A stretch of 64,000 nucleotides of DNA from Malurus cyaneus samueli (lineage: Eukaryota > Chordata > Aves > Passeriformes > Maluridae). Below are positions 50,821 to 63,770 of this stretch, one piece after another (within the stretch, counting starts at the first letter, position 1; every line of letters starts with the position of its first letter). The notes under the pieces were generated by a model that was given only the letters and a program-made list of their open reading frames with translations, searched no databases and was not told where the DNA came from. The DNA is taken from NCBI GenBank assembly GCA_009741485.1, contig CM019216.1, positions 53,548,918-53,612,917 on the forward strand. Direction: 5' to 3'. The translations under genes and the position numbers were made by a program.

Positions 50821-53800
50821 TTAATATAGGCTTCACAGTCAACAGAAAAGCTTTAGCACCTCTGGGAAATTCTTCTGGTGCTGGCTTAGATTTAACACCA
50901 AGCACAAAATGATCCTATATTAGAAAAAGGCTAGAACTTGTTTGTAAGATTTCCTTCTTTAGAGTTGTCTCAAAGGTGCTTCTGTTTCCATATCAACAAT
51001 GTACTGCAGTAGTGCTTGTTTTATAATGGTAAATCCTTAGAATTTTAATAATTTTCCTCAAGTGTCTGCTCTTTCTTTTGTCCTCTGATGTGCCTTGGCC
51101 AAGAGCTGACACTTAACATATTATATTGATTATTTTTTCATCTATGAAGTTGTACGTTCAGCTCAGCACTTAATCACTCTGAGGCTGGACTTTTTGTGCT
51201 TGGCACAAGGACAATGTGTTTAAAAATATATGTCAACTCTTCAAAATTAGAAGTTTTAATGCCAGGATTGAGTGAAGCGATAATTGTTTAATGTTTTCCT
51301 CTCTTGGTTACCTTTGAAAACTGAAAATCTGAAAGCTTCCTGAAATTAGTATGATGTTTTTCAGTTCTGATCTTGTTAGCTGCTTCCTAATTCGCTTAGT
51401 ACTTGTATTCCTTACAGTTTTTATTTATAGTAACATTTGCTATCTGCTCTAACAACTGTTCCCCCTCCCTCAGAATTCTTCTCTTGTGCTCTCATCCCTT
51501 TTGCAACAGAAATTCAGGTACTTCAAAATTATGCCACATCTGCAACAACAACAAACACAGCTAGGCTGGGATTCAAGAGAGATCAAATAAATCAGATTAG
51601 CCCACAGTACTGCTATGTTTTCTTTGTTGGAGAAAGTTAGGCTGCAATGCCCAGCCCACTCCTGAGTTTCACATCTTCTCCTCCTCACACAAGCAGATTC
51701 TTCCTGAGGAGAGTGTGTTTATTTTGGTTGTTTAAGCACCCAAAATAAAGCAGTTAAAACTCTGGGATTGGTTCAAATATCTCAGATGAAACTCATTTAT
51801 GAGGTTGGCTTTTTAAAAAAATAAATAAGTTTGGGACTGTCCATGGTATCCAACCACTGATTCTTGTTAACTAGAAATTGTGGAGCAACTGTCAAATATG
51901 TGGGAGGACAGGGACCCCAGATCAAACAGCTGCCTTGTTATGTGCTGACCTTTCACTTCTTTCAAAATTTCCTCTCTGTCTGAACCTTGCTCATCTCAAA
52001 TGCTCAAGAATTATAGGGAAAGTAATATAGGCACTCTGAGGCTGGAGACTTCTGAATCTTTTATAATGTTTTGATTGTTTCTTGAATTGCTTTCTCAGGG
52101 ACCACTTGTAATTTGATCATACTGTTGATAGGGAACTGAAACTTCCTTTCCCATCTCCAGCAATTTCGGGAACAGAAATCCTAGGAAGGATGCTGGGCTT
52201 GTGATAAAAGGGACAATCAGGGATTATTTTCTAGCCATTGTAGATGCTGGAGCTGACCTTATTCTTGATCTGCTACAGTGCCCTTTTTGATGCATCTCCT
52301 GGAGTTCATGGAGCTCTCCCTGTGTGGAGTGAGAGGCAGAAGCTCAGGCCTGCTGTGCACAAAGCCCAATGAGGCAGACAAGCTTGGTAAAATTAAAATA
52401 TTCCAGTGTCACTTGGCAGTAGATGTAGTTTACTCTTTATCCATTTCAATGCAGGCTACTCCTTTCATTAGCTGGAAAACAACCTTCCTTTAAAGTAGGT
52501 TGGTGGTGGGGGCTTTTATATATCGCTTCATCTATGCTTTACTGCAGTACACAGGGACCCTGGTGGGAAAAAGCAGTTCTTGGGTGAGTACTAGAAGCAA
52601 CCAGTTCTCTGTTTTTGGTGTAAATAGTTGAGGACAGAGAGAAGTAAGCTCATTTTTAATATGTGTTTAGATTGAAAGTGAGTTGCAGTGGAGGCTGGGT
52701 AACACCCCAAGCAATTATACTTCCAAATTTTGCCCTTTGGGGACAGAAAAAGGCTGTCAAATGCTGGGTTCTCTGAAAATCAAAAGTCTTTTGAGTTCTT
52801 TTCATTTTTAGAAGGGTCACTTACTGAAAGCAAACAACTTTAATAAATGAATAGTACTTGATGCTCAGAACTTGGCAGAAGGTTTCAGAGCTGTGTAGTG
52901 GCATTTGGGAGAGGGATGCACTGATTTCTATGCCACATGTTTGTGGGGAGCTCCATAGGGGGAGCAAACTGAAATGCCAACCTTTTTATGATATCTTTTT
53001 TCTGTAAGACAGATTAGGTGCAGGGTTGAGTTACCTACAGGTATTTTCCTCACAATGTGGGACTGCAATACTGCTGAGGGGAAACAGATAACCAGTGGTT
53101 GCTTTCTGCGTAGAGCTTTGGACATGGATTATCTTACAAGAATTGTGTGAGTGCTGTTGGGAGTTATTCAAATTAAACAGTATCTCATTCTCCAATTCAT
53201 GGGAATGCTTCCCCTGCCAGGGCAGAGAACTGAAAGGACTCCCAGAGAAAGACCAGGACTGCATGGAAGGGCAGGTGATCCCACTGGTTTGTCTGGTGTC
53301 AGATAACTCGGAGCCAGAGCAAAGTGCTTGTAACTTATAACCGCAACAGTGCATGGCAGACTTGAAGTTATTTACTTAGACACAGCAAATGGCTGAGCTC
53401 TTATATTTAAAATAAAGACCACAAAATACTTTCCCCAGTATTTGTTGGCATTAATTAAACAGAATTTAGTTCTCTACCTCATCTGTTATTCTGGTGCCCA
53501 CTCAGCTGGTCAAGCCTGGGATTTTGGTTCCATCCATCCTCTTCCAACCAAAAAATCTCTTACTGTCTGCCATTTTGCTGTCTGTCTTCTGCGTTGCATA
53601 TCTTGGAGAAGTGTTTTCCACAAGAGAGTATAAGACATTTTGCATTAACCCACTGCCATGAAACTGGATGTTAATTCCTACCACTTACAGTATCCCTACA
53701 TGGATCATGGCAGTGTGCTATCCAGCACTGTTTAGGGAAAGAGAAAGAATCCAGTGAGCACAACCTGCCTACTTGCTCTGGATGGGACTCAGATAAAAAA

Positions 53801-56800
53801 CACGGATTCTCACATGCTCACACCTAAAGTGGTGTCAGCAAGTCCCACATCTGAAAGCCCAGGTACGGGTGGTGCTCCCTCCTGCTTATCTCCAGTGGGT
53901 CTGTCACCAGTGCTTAGTCAGAACCAGTGTCAAAAGAAAGGAGCAGCGCTTCCTCTCTTCTTCTCAGAGCTTTGGAACAGCTGATGTGCCAAAAGCTTTG
54001 TGTAAGACAGTCTGCTGCCTTTAGGAAAACAAACGTGAACTCTACCACATGTAGACATTAGATCACATTGGCAAAACAGGTTGTGATCAGTCCCTTTGAA
54101 GAAGGAAAGGAAATCCTGATGCCCCTTGTAAAAAGTAACAGCGATGCTTCTCAGGACTCAACAAGGTTTCCTAAACAAGGTGCTGCCAGTATCTAATGGT
54201 GTATTTTTCCTTCTTTATTCCCTCATTTTTAGTTTCCTCAAGGAGTGGAGTTGGTCCTTTCAGCAGCTGAAATGTCAAAAGCATTCAGGAGAAAACCACA
54301 GGAAGCTGGCAGTGACTTGGAAAAATGAAGCAAATCTGCAGGGAATTTCTTGGCTGATTCAGTGGTTTTCTAACATCTTTCCTTTCCAGCTGGACCTGCC
54401 TCCTAGTAGCACAGGCCCTGTCTAGGCTGAACACATCAGAGACAGAACACTGACCTCTTTAATTTCTGAGGATTAATGAGGTTTTACTGCTTTAATGAGG
54501 TAAACACCTAAATGAATGCTGAGGAGCCTTGCTCACGTTTCTCTATTTTTTTCTGTCCTCCATCACTTCTCAGTTGTGACTCACTGGCAGGAGTCATAAA
54601 TAATGTAGTGTTTTTAAAATAACTCTGAAAAAATTTAACCGTACAGTATAAGATCACTTGTGAAGGGGGAGCTGTGGCAGACGTAACAAGTAGGAATCCT
54701 GCTGAGGCACTCTTGTTGTTTGAGTATATTTCAAAGGTTTAAATAGGATTAAGGTATATATTATTATTAATCAGAAAATAATCTTTATCCCTCCAGAACA
54801 TTGGAGATAGGCAGTTTTTTTTATACCACAGAGGAATACTCTATGGGCAAATACAAGGTTCCTGCAGTCTAAACAGTCAATCTTGAACCTTACCCAGACT
54901 GAGGATTTTCTCTGACTAACACACACTGCTCATTCTGCTGCAACCTTGTTAAGACCAAAGGCTGAAGCGTTCATAATTAACTACTGTTTTGAAGTGCCTT
55001 GATCTATTGGTGTTCCAGAACAGTCCTTAAATGAACATTTATTTTTAAAGTAATACTCTTCACAGTGCTTCTCACCTGGAGCACTATGAATTTGAGGCTC
55101 TCGGCTTGCTGGTCATTCTTTAAAACCTTCTGGATATTGATGGATGAGTGAACAGCGTATGCCTAGGTAAGGTCTGTGACTTCTTGATGCTATAGCATTA
55201 AAAGAGAAAAAATAAAAAGAAGACAGGCTTTCTGGTTAAATGAACTGTCATATTCTGACAGGATAATGCTAGCATCTGATTTGGAGGGTAGACCAAAGGC
55301 TTTTCCACCCATAAAAATCTATAATTAAATTAAGAAAAACATCCTCTCAAGCTACCTTTTGAATTCTTAAAAATTCTGTAGATAGCATTATGTAAAATAC
55401 TCATTTTACACTGACCACTGCTTCCTCCTTTGTCCCGGGGATGTGTGCAGCACTTTCTGCTCTTTGAGGTAGCATTTTGGTGGGGTTACCTGCCACAATT
55501 CAAGACATAAATATTTTTTGCTGCAGAGCATGGTCTTCCTGGTGTGTGGACCAGTGCAAGGTCACCTGGAGCAGCCCAAGGAAGGGAATAAATCAATGAA
55601 GCAGGCAAAGGCAGTCACTGGTAACCAGCTAAGAATAAAGAGTCAGGTTCGGGTATGCAATGTTCACCGTCAGCAGACTGAGCTTGAAATCCTCAAGCCA
55701 CATGGAGGATTTCTGAGCTCGGGGCAGGCTTGGAGGAAGTGGGGTTGTTATCGGATGTCAGGATGCTGTGGTCTGAATGAAGGTCAGCTTCAAACAGTGT
55801 TTGCTGACAAGTGCAATAGATGAGTTGCTGTGTGAGCTGGCTTTAATGGACTCGAATGAAATGAGAAACGTTGGGCTCTGAGTGTAGTCAAGGGTTTCAT
55901 GTATGAAACCATTATCTCTTAGTTTTGTTACCTTGCTGGTTTTGCCTGGCTGGGAGATGGCAGAAAACCTTGTGGAGCTCTTTCTGACCCATCCGGGGAT
56001 AAGAAGAGTCCCCTTGCCTGACTGCAAGGTTTCCAGCCCAGTGAGCAGTGTGATGAGAACTGGATTATTCAAATGCACTATTTAAACCCTACAGATACTC
56101 TGGGAAGGAAGTAGCACATGAGAGATTTCTTGGATGTTTAGTCTGGTTTTAGATTCATCTATTGCTCCTTTTTTTATAACTGGCTGCTCTGGTTAGGTAA
56201 TGCTGCCTTGATTTCATTTTGCTTTCAGGTGTTGGTAGCCTGCACTGGATCCAGGCTTGATCCAGCTCAATAGAAAACTCAAACAAAATATTCCTGACCT
56301 GTTATAGAGAAAGCGTCACATTGCCCCTTGCTGTGCTTGCCCCCACTGTTTGTCCCTTTAGCCTTCAGGCTCTGGTGGCTGTTCTTGCCACTCCTCACCC
56401 ATACCCTGACCTCTCCTGCTTTGGCTGCTCTTTACCCACAGGGGAGGGTGATTTGAGCTGCCTCCTGCCTCGCCCCCTCCTGCCCCAGGGTTCTGTTCAG
56501 CTGTAGCATCTCAGAGCTGTTTAACACCGTGAGGAAGATGTGCAGATCTTTGGCTGAGCTGAGGGCTGGTGCTTACAGCCAAGCAGCTGCGCAGCATCCT
56601 CCCGAGAAATTACGGGGATCTCCCAAGCTATTACTGCTCTGATGAACCTGGGTGGTGTTCTGGGGCTTTCCCCTGTTTGGCAGGAAGGAAGTAATAATAC
56701 AAATGAGCTTTGGCTGCAATAAAGAAAAAAAAGTGTAGCTGATAAAGGATATTAGTTCCTCAAACTGTGATTTAGGCTCCACCAGCAGTCTTTTGTGGGG

Positions 56801-57660
56801 TTTTGTGAAAGTTGCTTCTGTGCATCAACCCCCTCTTGCACTAATGGTTCAGGGCTGGTTTTGTCACAGGGGTATTGTCAGGATAAATGCAGCTGAGGCC
56901 ACAAAGCATCGTGGTGATATGCATGACTTCACTGTCTTGATTGATGGAATGAAATAAACAGGATGTAACCTAACTCACATCACGGGATGTCTCACTTTCA
57001 CCTGGATGGAGAAAATTTTTATAGATTGCCTGGAATTTGTGTTGATATTCTAAAGCAGAAAGCAAAACCAGCCCCAAAGTCCAGCATTCAGAGACAAGAA
57101 AGGTTATTTTTAACCGTGTGGGAAGTGCTGTACTTACAAGGCTAATGCTACCCACGGGACGTGCCTTGTATTTTGCTTAACAGAAGCAGAACCCTCTCGA
57201 GTTACAGAGCTGAAGAGGAATAGCAAGCTGGTGTGCTAATAATTCCCATGTTACTATTTTTAAAGTTCTGCCTGTGTTGTTTGTGGCATTGTTACCCAGC
57301 AGTGCCTCCCGATGCCAGGTTACTTCAGGCAAAACTGGTTTTTGCACTTAAATCTATTTTAATTTTCTTGGGTTTTGTTTGCTTCCCTTCCCCCCATTAT
57401 AGTCTTATGCACTCGTACGTAAAAAATGACAAAATTAAGCATTGTTTTCTTATTGAAATATTCAGAGCTGTATTTACAGTCCTAGCACCCTTCACCTGCC
57501 TTTGTGGCCTTAGCTGTGGGTACACAAAATGACTTCTGTGACATTTTTTTGCCTTGGTGGCTCAGTGCTTTCCCAGTCAGCTTGTGTGTAAAAACACCAT
57601 TGAACATGTTCAGGCAAGCTGAGGGTCGAATAATTAGCAGCACAAAGCTCCTTTTTGCAT

Positions 57661-58225
57661 GTCTGCCCTGGTGCCCAGTAGAGGCTCCCAGGGAGGCTTG
57701 GTCTGCGCTGTGGGGCTCGGTGGAGCCTCTGCTCTGCTGTCTGGGAAATCTGGTTCCCTTGCAGAGGCTCTGGTGATACGGACCGACAACTGTGAGGATG
57801 CCCGTGAAAGGAGAGCTGCTGAAGGAACACGCAAGGCTGTTATTAGAAACAAAAGCTGAAACATTTCTGTAAGTTCCTCTGAAAGAAAGGGAATTTTCTG
57901 CAGGAGTGGGGAATGCCACAGTACAGCCTGTCCCCTGCAGTAACGCTATTTCTTACCCCTTGTATGCACAGGGAGATTCCCGCACATCCCTCGCCTGTCA
58001 GCCCGTGGCACCGTGATAAAGCATCGCTTACCTGGAGAGGGCAGGAGTGCTGACAGCTGCCGTGTTCCTCTGGTGACAAGTGGCCTTCCCAGGGGCGTGG
58101 AGCAACGAGGGAAGCGGGAGAGCTGCAGGGGGAAAGGAGGCAGCTCGTTTTTGGGGTGTCAGGGTCAGGAGGTGTGTGTGGGAACAGAGATGTCCTTAGG
58201 TGTTGAGCAGTCTCGCCGCAGCCTT
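57661..58225. promoter_or_regulatory. Weakly CpG-enriched patch
   Basis: About 19 CpG dinucleotides occur in about 560 bp of more GC-rich sequence, including TCCCGCACATCCCTCGCC and GGGGCGTGGAGCAACGAGG. That is denser than the surrounding DNA but below a typical CpG island, with an observed/expected ratio of about 0.4 by hand count. It could be a distal regulatory element or an old methylated island. No promoter motif or exon is evident next to it. Confidence 0.2.
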
Positions 58226-61200
58226 AGAAGCCCCTTGCTGTAATCTCCCACCTGGCAGTACACAAAGTTGTAATATAAACCTTATACCAATGCTCTATTC
58301 CAGGCTTCATTTTTATTCAAAGGTGTTTAAATCATTTATGTGCAGCACAGCAGCAGCTGAACCTGCTTTGGAAGGTACCTTGTAAGACCTTTATAAATAT
58401 TTAGTACTTACTAACAAAATGGAGCAAACAAACAGGAGTAGCTAAATTGTTGAGGATGCACTCAATTTTTAAACAGTTAGAACAAATTAGGCAACACTTC
58501 AGAAGACAAGTATGCAAAGGCCATTTGCCTCATACCAAGTGGTCTGCACTGTGGCAAGAGACCATCTGGCTAATCTGGAATTTTATGTGGGGTTGACTTC
58601 TCAGTTCAATGGACGGTGCTCTTAGAATGATGATCCTGTAGATTCAGCTGCTTGGCAGCTCCTGGATCTGTCTTTTGGTCAGCCACAATGGGAACCAGGC
58701 ACTTTCCTTTCTGAAGATGCATCTGCTGTGGGCAAATCTCACTGTGGTATGTCCTTGTAGACCTACGCTGGAGCTCTCACTCTGCCAGCTTCCCTCTATT
58801 TTCCCTTCTGCGTGGGTGGATGTTGCCAAAGCGAATGGATAGAGATCATGCTTCCCCCAGGCAAAGAAAATAGAAAACATTCCTTGGCAGCTTTCTTGAT
58901 TTCTTATTCCAAATTTGTGTTTATCTTATCAATATTCATCGTGCTCTGTATATTTTCAGGGTCTCTCCTAGGCCAGTATGAGACTAAGTGGATTCAGGAA
59001 AGCTCTTTACTCAGTAGGGGTTGTGAAGGAACTGAACTTGCCCAAGATAATGCAGAAAGTACAGGGCAGGGGGCCTTGCCTCCAGGTTTGCTGGATATAT
59101 TATTCTTCCTGGCTGCTGCCACAGGAACTCAGCGTGGTGTCCTTCCCACTATTGCTGGTGGCATCCAGAAACAGCAAGGGGCAGCCGTCTGCACCACTTC
59201 ACAGCACTTGGGTGGGTATGACTTACTGACCTCAGTCTTCCAAGAAATGCCAGTGACTTCTGTAGAATGTAAAACAGTGACCTTGGGTACCTGTTGAGAA
59301 GGAGAAAAAACCAAATCAATAAACTCAATACCCATCTCAGGCCTGGATGCAGGATCAGCCCTTTTAGTGTATCTCTTCTCTGTCCACTGAAGCCAAGGGG
59401 CAGGAATAGCTCTAGCAGAGTCAGGAAAGGTTGTTGTCTCTGTGGCTGGACTGAGGACATATCCGCACCTGGGTCTGGACTGCCAAACACAGACTGCCCA
59501 GGACAGCTGCCAGCCTTAAGGGTCAGGGCTGAGGTTTGTGCAGAGGACAAGGGAGACAGTAAAAGTGTCCCAGGGAAACACTACACTTGAGCCTGCTCTG
59601 TCCCCACAGCAGGAGGGAAGATCATCTGTGACACTGCATTGCTCTGGAATAAAATTATATGGACAAGAGCTTGTATCAAGCCAGAAGAGCTGTGACTGAG
59701 AAGAAAGATGAAGATAGGAACTGCTTGTGAGAGGGGTGCAGGGGAGCAGCATGCAAGCAGCAGGGAACAGCTTGAGATGAAATGAAAAAAAAAAGTGGAA
59801 CAGAATATGGGCAAGTGACATCAGATGTAATCAAAATCCAAATAAAAATCTTGGCGAGGACTAGAGAGAATAAAACGAGGTGTGGCTGGGGGAAAAGAAG
59901 ATATAAATACTGAAAATAAATTAAAAAGGTCCAGGGCTGCAGAAACAGTGGAAGATAATGCAATAACATTAAATAGAGCGAGCACTAACACTCATTTGCT
60001 AGGCTAAATCAGTGCAGTATTTATTTTGAGTAACATAAATACATGTCAGGGTTGCTTAAAAGGATTATATGGCCAGAGCATAGCGAGTGATGGCTGCAAT
60101 AGCTGACAGTAAATAATTGCAAGTGGGAGGGCTAGAGTTACTAATTATTGAAATTTCCTGACCCTACTCGTTATGAGATACTCATTTCAGTTACTTATAA
60201 CTCTACGAAGGTATGACTGGGCTGTAATTTTTCATACCAGTTGTCTGCCCCAGACGGAATATGTCTGAAAAACAGCATTTCAAGACAACTGGGACGAGAC
60301 TTGGGAGCAGGAAGAAGAGGCAAATGGGGACAGGCAATAGGAGTATAAAAGCATCCCTTGTGTGCCTAAGGACAAAATCAAGAAGACAAAAGCCCAGCTG
60401 GACCAAAGACTTGAGGCAGGCTTTTAAGGGTAACAAAGAAGGAATCCTGCAGTTATGGTAGCTCCTGAAAGAAATTCAGGGTAAATATGGATCAGCTCCC
60501 AGGCAGAGGAGGCAGCCATGTTTGACACAGAAAAAGGTGTAGTGTTCATATGCTTGAAAAGTAGTTACAAAGAATGCAGAACCCAAACCCCTCCCAGGGG
60601 GCAATGACCACAGACTGCATCATGAGGTGTTTGGGTTGGACTCAAGGTAAAAGGACATGTGTACTGCATGGTAAAACCTACCCAGAGCGATTTCAAGGTT
60701 TTTGGGGCTGAGACAGACTGACTTGAAGTGACTTTGCTGACAGCCGTGCTGTGGGTTGGGACTGGACTGCATCCCAGCCAGCATCTCCTTGGTGCTCTGA
60801 TGTTGTGATGGAGAGTGTTGCTGTGACTATGCTGGAAAAAGGTTCAGTGACTTTTCATTTGAGAAGCTTTAGTGTCTCTGTGTTTTAGCTTTGAAAGGCA
60901 AAAGAGATCAGGTTTTGGGTCATGGGTAGAGGACCCAAAACACTGTCCACCAAAGCAGTCTTTACTTCTGAGTCTGTGATGATAACCCAAGTTTTTTCTC
61001 TTTGACTCTTACTCTGCTGTCAGGAAGCATGTGCCTTGTGCAAAATAGCCCATCATCCCTGGTGCTGCAGATGGTAAAAAGAAGCAAACCAGGTTTGGCT
61101 CTCAGTTGTGCTTTTCTTTCGAGTGGCAGCAGTTAGCTGCATCTCTAAACTCTGGCAGGGTTTGAACTATTTTTCCCCATTTGACATCTGAATGTTTCTG

Positions 61201-61949
61201 ACATGCTCCGAGATCTGATAGGATGACAGTCTTGAAAAATACTGGAGGAAGCAACTAATTCTTTCTCCAAAGCAGGGATTAAGTTGTGCCTCATGCAGAA
61301 AAATAAAGGGGTAAACCAAAATAACTGTGAAGTAAACGCCAACAAGTCTGTGTAGTAAATAAATGGAAGAGTCATATAATAAGACCTGTGCAGCAAACAA
61401 GAACAACTTACAGAAGTAATGTCTTTTTTTTCTCTGATTTCAATTACCTGTGTAGTGGCTAGTGCCCGGCAGTCAGGCTTAGGCAGGAAAGATCTCTGCA
61501 GCAGTGTTGCACACCAGGCTCTCGTTTGCCCCAAAACCAGGAGAACAGCATCTTGATAAAAACAGCACTGTTGTATTTGTAGACCCCCTTTTAGCTCAGC
61601 AGGCCCTTGCCATGTGAGGAATGGGTGCAGGCACACAGGCAATGTGCCCAGATATTTTCTGTCTGTGGGGCAGGAATGTTACTGATATAGTTACAGGAAT
61701 TCAGAGATGTGGTTTCAGTGAGTCAGAGAGACAGAACCCATCTGAACAAGCTGAAAACATGAATCTTGGACAGAGTAGAGGATATTCACTTGCTGCCTCC
61801 TGGAATATCACTCTCAGCCTACCTACAGAAGGGAAAGTGTTTACTCAGGTTTGAAGTAAGGAACCAGGGCAGAAGAAAGTGTGAGGTTCTTGTGGCAGAG
61901 CAAAATCGCCAGAGGAGCTTGTGGGGTCTGTGCAGTTCAGCAGATTTCT

Positions 61950-62640
61950 CTGTGACCTGGAAAAGGGGGTCAGCTGTGAGCTGCCAAAATTTGCTGATGG
62001 CATGAAATTGTTCGGAGTAGTAAGAAGCTGGGAAGACGTGAAGCAGAACCTGGCAATAGTGGGTAACTGAGAAAAAAGAAAATTATAGATGACATTCAGC
62101 ATAAATGAATATTCAGGGATGCATGTGAGAACAAAACAGTTATGACTGCACATATGAAATATGTGATAAGAGCTGAGGGAGCAGGGAGATATCATTCAGG
62201 AAGTTGATCTGGGGTTACATCAAGGACCTGAAAACAGTAGTAGTGAGTGCTCTGTGATGGTTAAATAAAACCAACATATGAAGTGTTTAACATCTTAGGG
62301 AACAAAACAGAATGTTGTGCCACTGCATAGTTCTTTTTTGTACCTTCTCCATGAATTTTCTGTACAGTTCTGATCCTCTCATCTCAAACCTGGAAATGGT
62401 TCAATAGAGAACAAGCATGACCCAAATTATGGTAAGATTTTTTTCCAGGAATAAAGATGCTAAACTAGAGAAGAGGTGTGCAAGGGTGGAGAGATTGGGG
62501 TAGATAAGGACAGAACTCAGCTAATATGAGCACAGCATCAAAGAGGCATCAAAAGAAGATCAACCAAGATTCAGAATAAATGTATACATGGGGTTCTCTA
62601 AACAAGTGACTGACCTGAAGCACCAAGTCTTTATTGCAGG
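61950..62640 (+). mobile_element. Ancient CR1/L3-like LINE remnant
   Basis: It contains, in the right order, CR1-like blocks. They are GAGCTGCCAAAATTTGCTGATGGCATGAAATTG, a stretch corresponding to the label 'gaatattcagggatgcatg', TTCTGTACAGTTCTGATCCTCTCATCTCAAACC, and AAATGGTTCAATAGAGAACAAGCATGACCCAAATTATGG. Divergence is high and the 3' end is unclear. It is older than the other CR1 copies here. Confidence 0.65.
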
Positions 62641-63649
62641 ATATTGAGGGCCCAAAGTTTCAGGTTGACTGATAGAATAGTTGGAAGAGAATGTTATTGG
62701 TTACTGCAAGAGGATGAACCCTCCTAACCCTCATATAAATCTGATTCAGGACAAGCCTGTCCTGGAAGTAGGGAAGGGGTAAGACAGTCTTATGAAAAAG
62801 AATCATACAAGCTTGTCTTTGCCCTATTTTTGCCCCATTTTCTTATGGTGAGTGCTTGGAGTGTGGTTTCTGGGCTGGGTGGCTGATGCAGTATGCCTGA
62901 TCTTATCTCTTGGAGAGAGGGCCAGATCCTAAGCCTGTTGCCTACCACTTGGCATCTGAGTGCAGTGTATGAACTTCTCATGCAAACCAAAAAACTGGTT
63001 AAAGGATTATACTAAATATTTTTATATTTATAATTGCTATTTTGAAGTGTCCTAACTGACTCTAAGTGTTCCTGACTCTTATAGAGGCACGTGTTCATTG
63101 AACACTCATTTAATGACAAATCAAACTGCATGGTCCTCATTCCAGTATTACGTAGACAGCAAACATATTAAATATATTACTTTTACAGCAAATACTAACT
63201 TTGTTAAAACGGCACTTTCTGCCCTGCCTTTGCTACACTGGTTTCCAAGGCTTTTTCCTGGAGACCGGATGATGAGTGTGCACAGTCTTTGTGTCATTTG
63301 CTTGCTTGAGAGAGAGAACAGGGAGGGCTAATAAAGGAGAGATCTTTTTTTCCCCAAGTATGTCCTGTCAATTTTCCTTTGATATCAAGGACCTGCTCTT
63401 CTGTCAACAGAAGCCAATTTTGCACTGTGTGGAGGAACAACATGAGCCCTCCAAAAACTGTTGTGGGAGGAGCTCAACAGCCCCTGGTACAGTTCATCTC
63501 ACCCCAAATGTTGCCAGGTATCCTGTTAAATGCAGTAAGGGCAATATAGGTGAAAACTGGCCTTGGGGTGAGGTTATAGTTCACAATTCACTTTCAAAAG
63601 TGGTAATTTTCAACAAGATACATTAAGGAGTTCTTGGAAGAATGGAGTT

Positions 63650-63770
63650 GAAGAGCTGTAGTGGAAGGAATACATAGAGGTCATTTAATCTGAACACTTT
63701 CTAAAAACAGTGTTAACCTGAACATCAACAGGTTGCTCGGGGTCTCTGTGAGTCAGTGACTGTTGAGTAG
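63650..63770 (-). mobile_element. Diverged CR1 3'-end fragment, antisense
   Basis: TAGAGGTCATTTAATCTGAAC, then AACATCAACAGGTTGCTCGGGG, corresponds to the antisense CR1 blocks TGGAGGTCATCTAGTCCAAC and CAGGTTGCTCAGGG. It is degenerate, without a clear terminal repeat. Confidence 0.6.

Larger units (their letters stand above)
47396..53772 (-). repeat. Right arm of a ~6.3 kb inverted duplication
   Basis: This is the reverse complement of 36793-43128, 6,377 bp long, about 40 bp longer through small indels. In a 350-bp comparison at the inner end only about two differences were seen. Around 50.28-50.62 kb, about four one-base insertions relative to the left arm fall in about 330 bp. Divergence is therefore uneven, overall perhaps 97-99%. 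The match stops abruptly at about 53772, where AGGCAGGTTG gives way to unrelated sequence, and at 47396 after CCCTG. Confidence 0.96.

Noticed and set aside
57482..57919. Four overlapping open frames on both strands
   Set aside because: They reflect higher GC and fewer stops locally. None shows a domain, and they shadow one another.
58812..59297. 161-codon open frame with one hydrophobic segment (near 58.9 kb), plus strand
   Set aside because: A single membrane-like stretch followed by low-information sequence, with overlapping open frames in other phases. There is no supporting splice or family evidence.
61145..61642. 165-codon open frame, minus strand
   Set aside because: It has hydrophobic patches but no recognisable family. 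An overlapping frame on the same strand is also open, which points to chance in stop-poor sequence.
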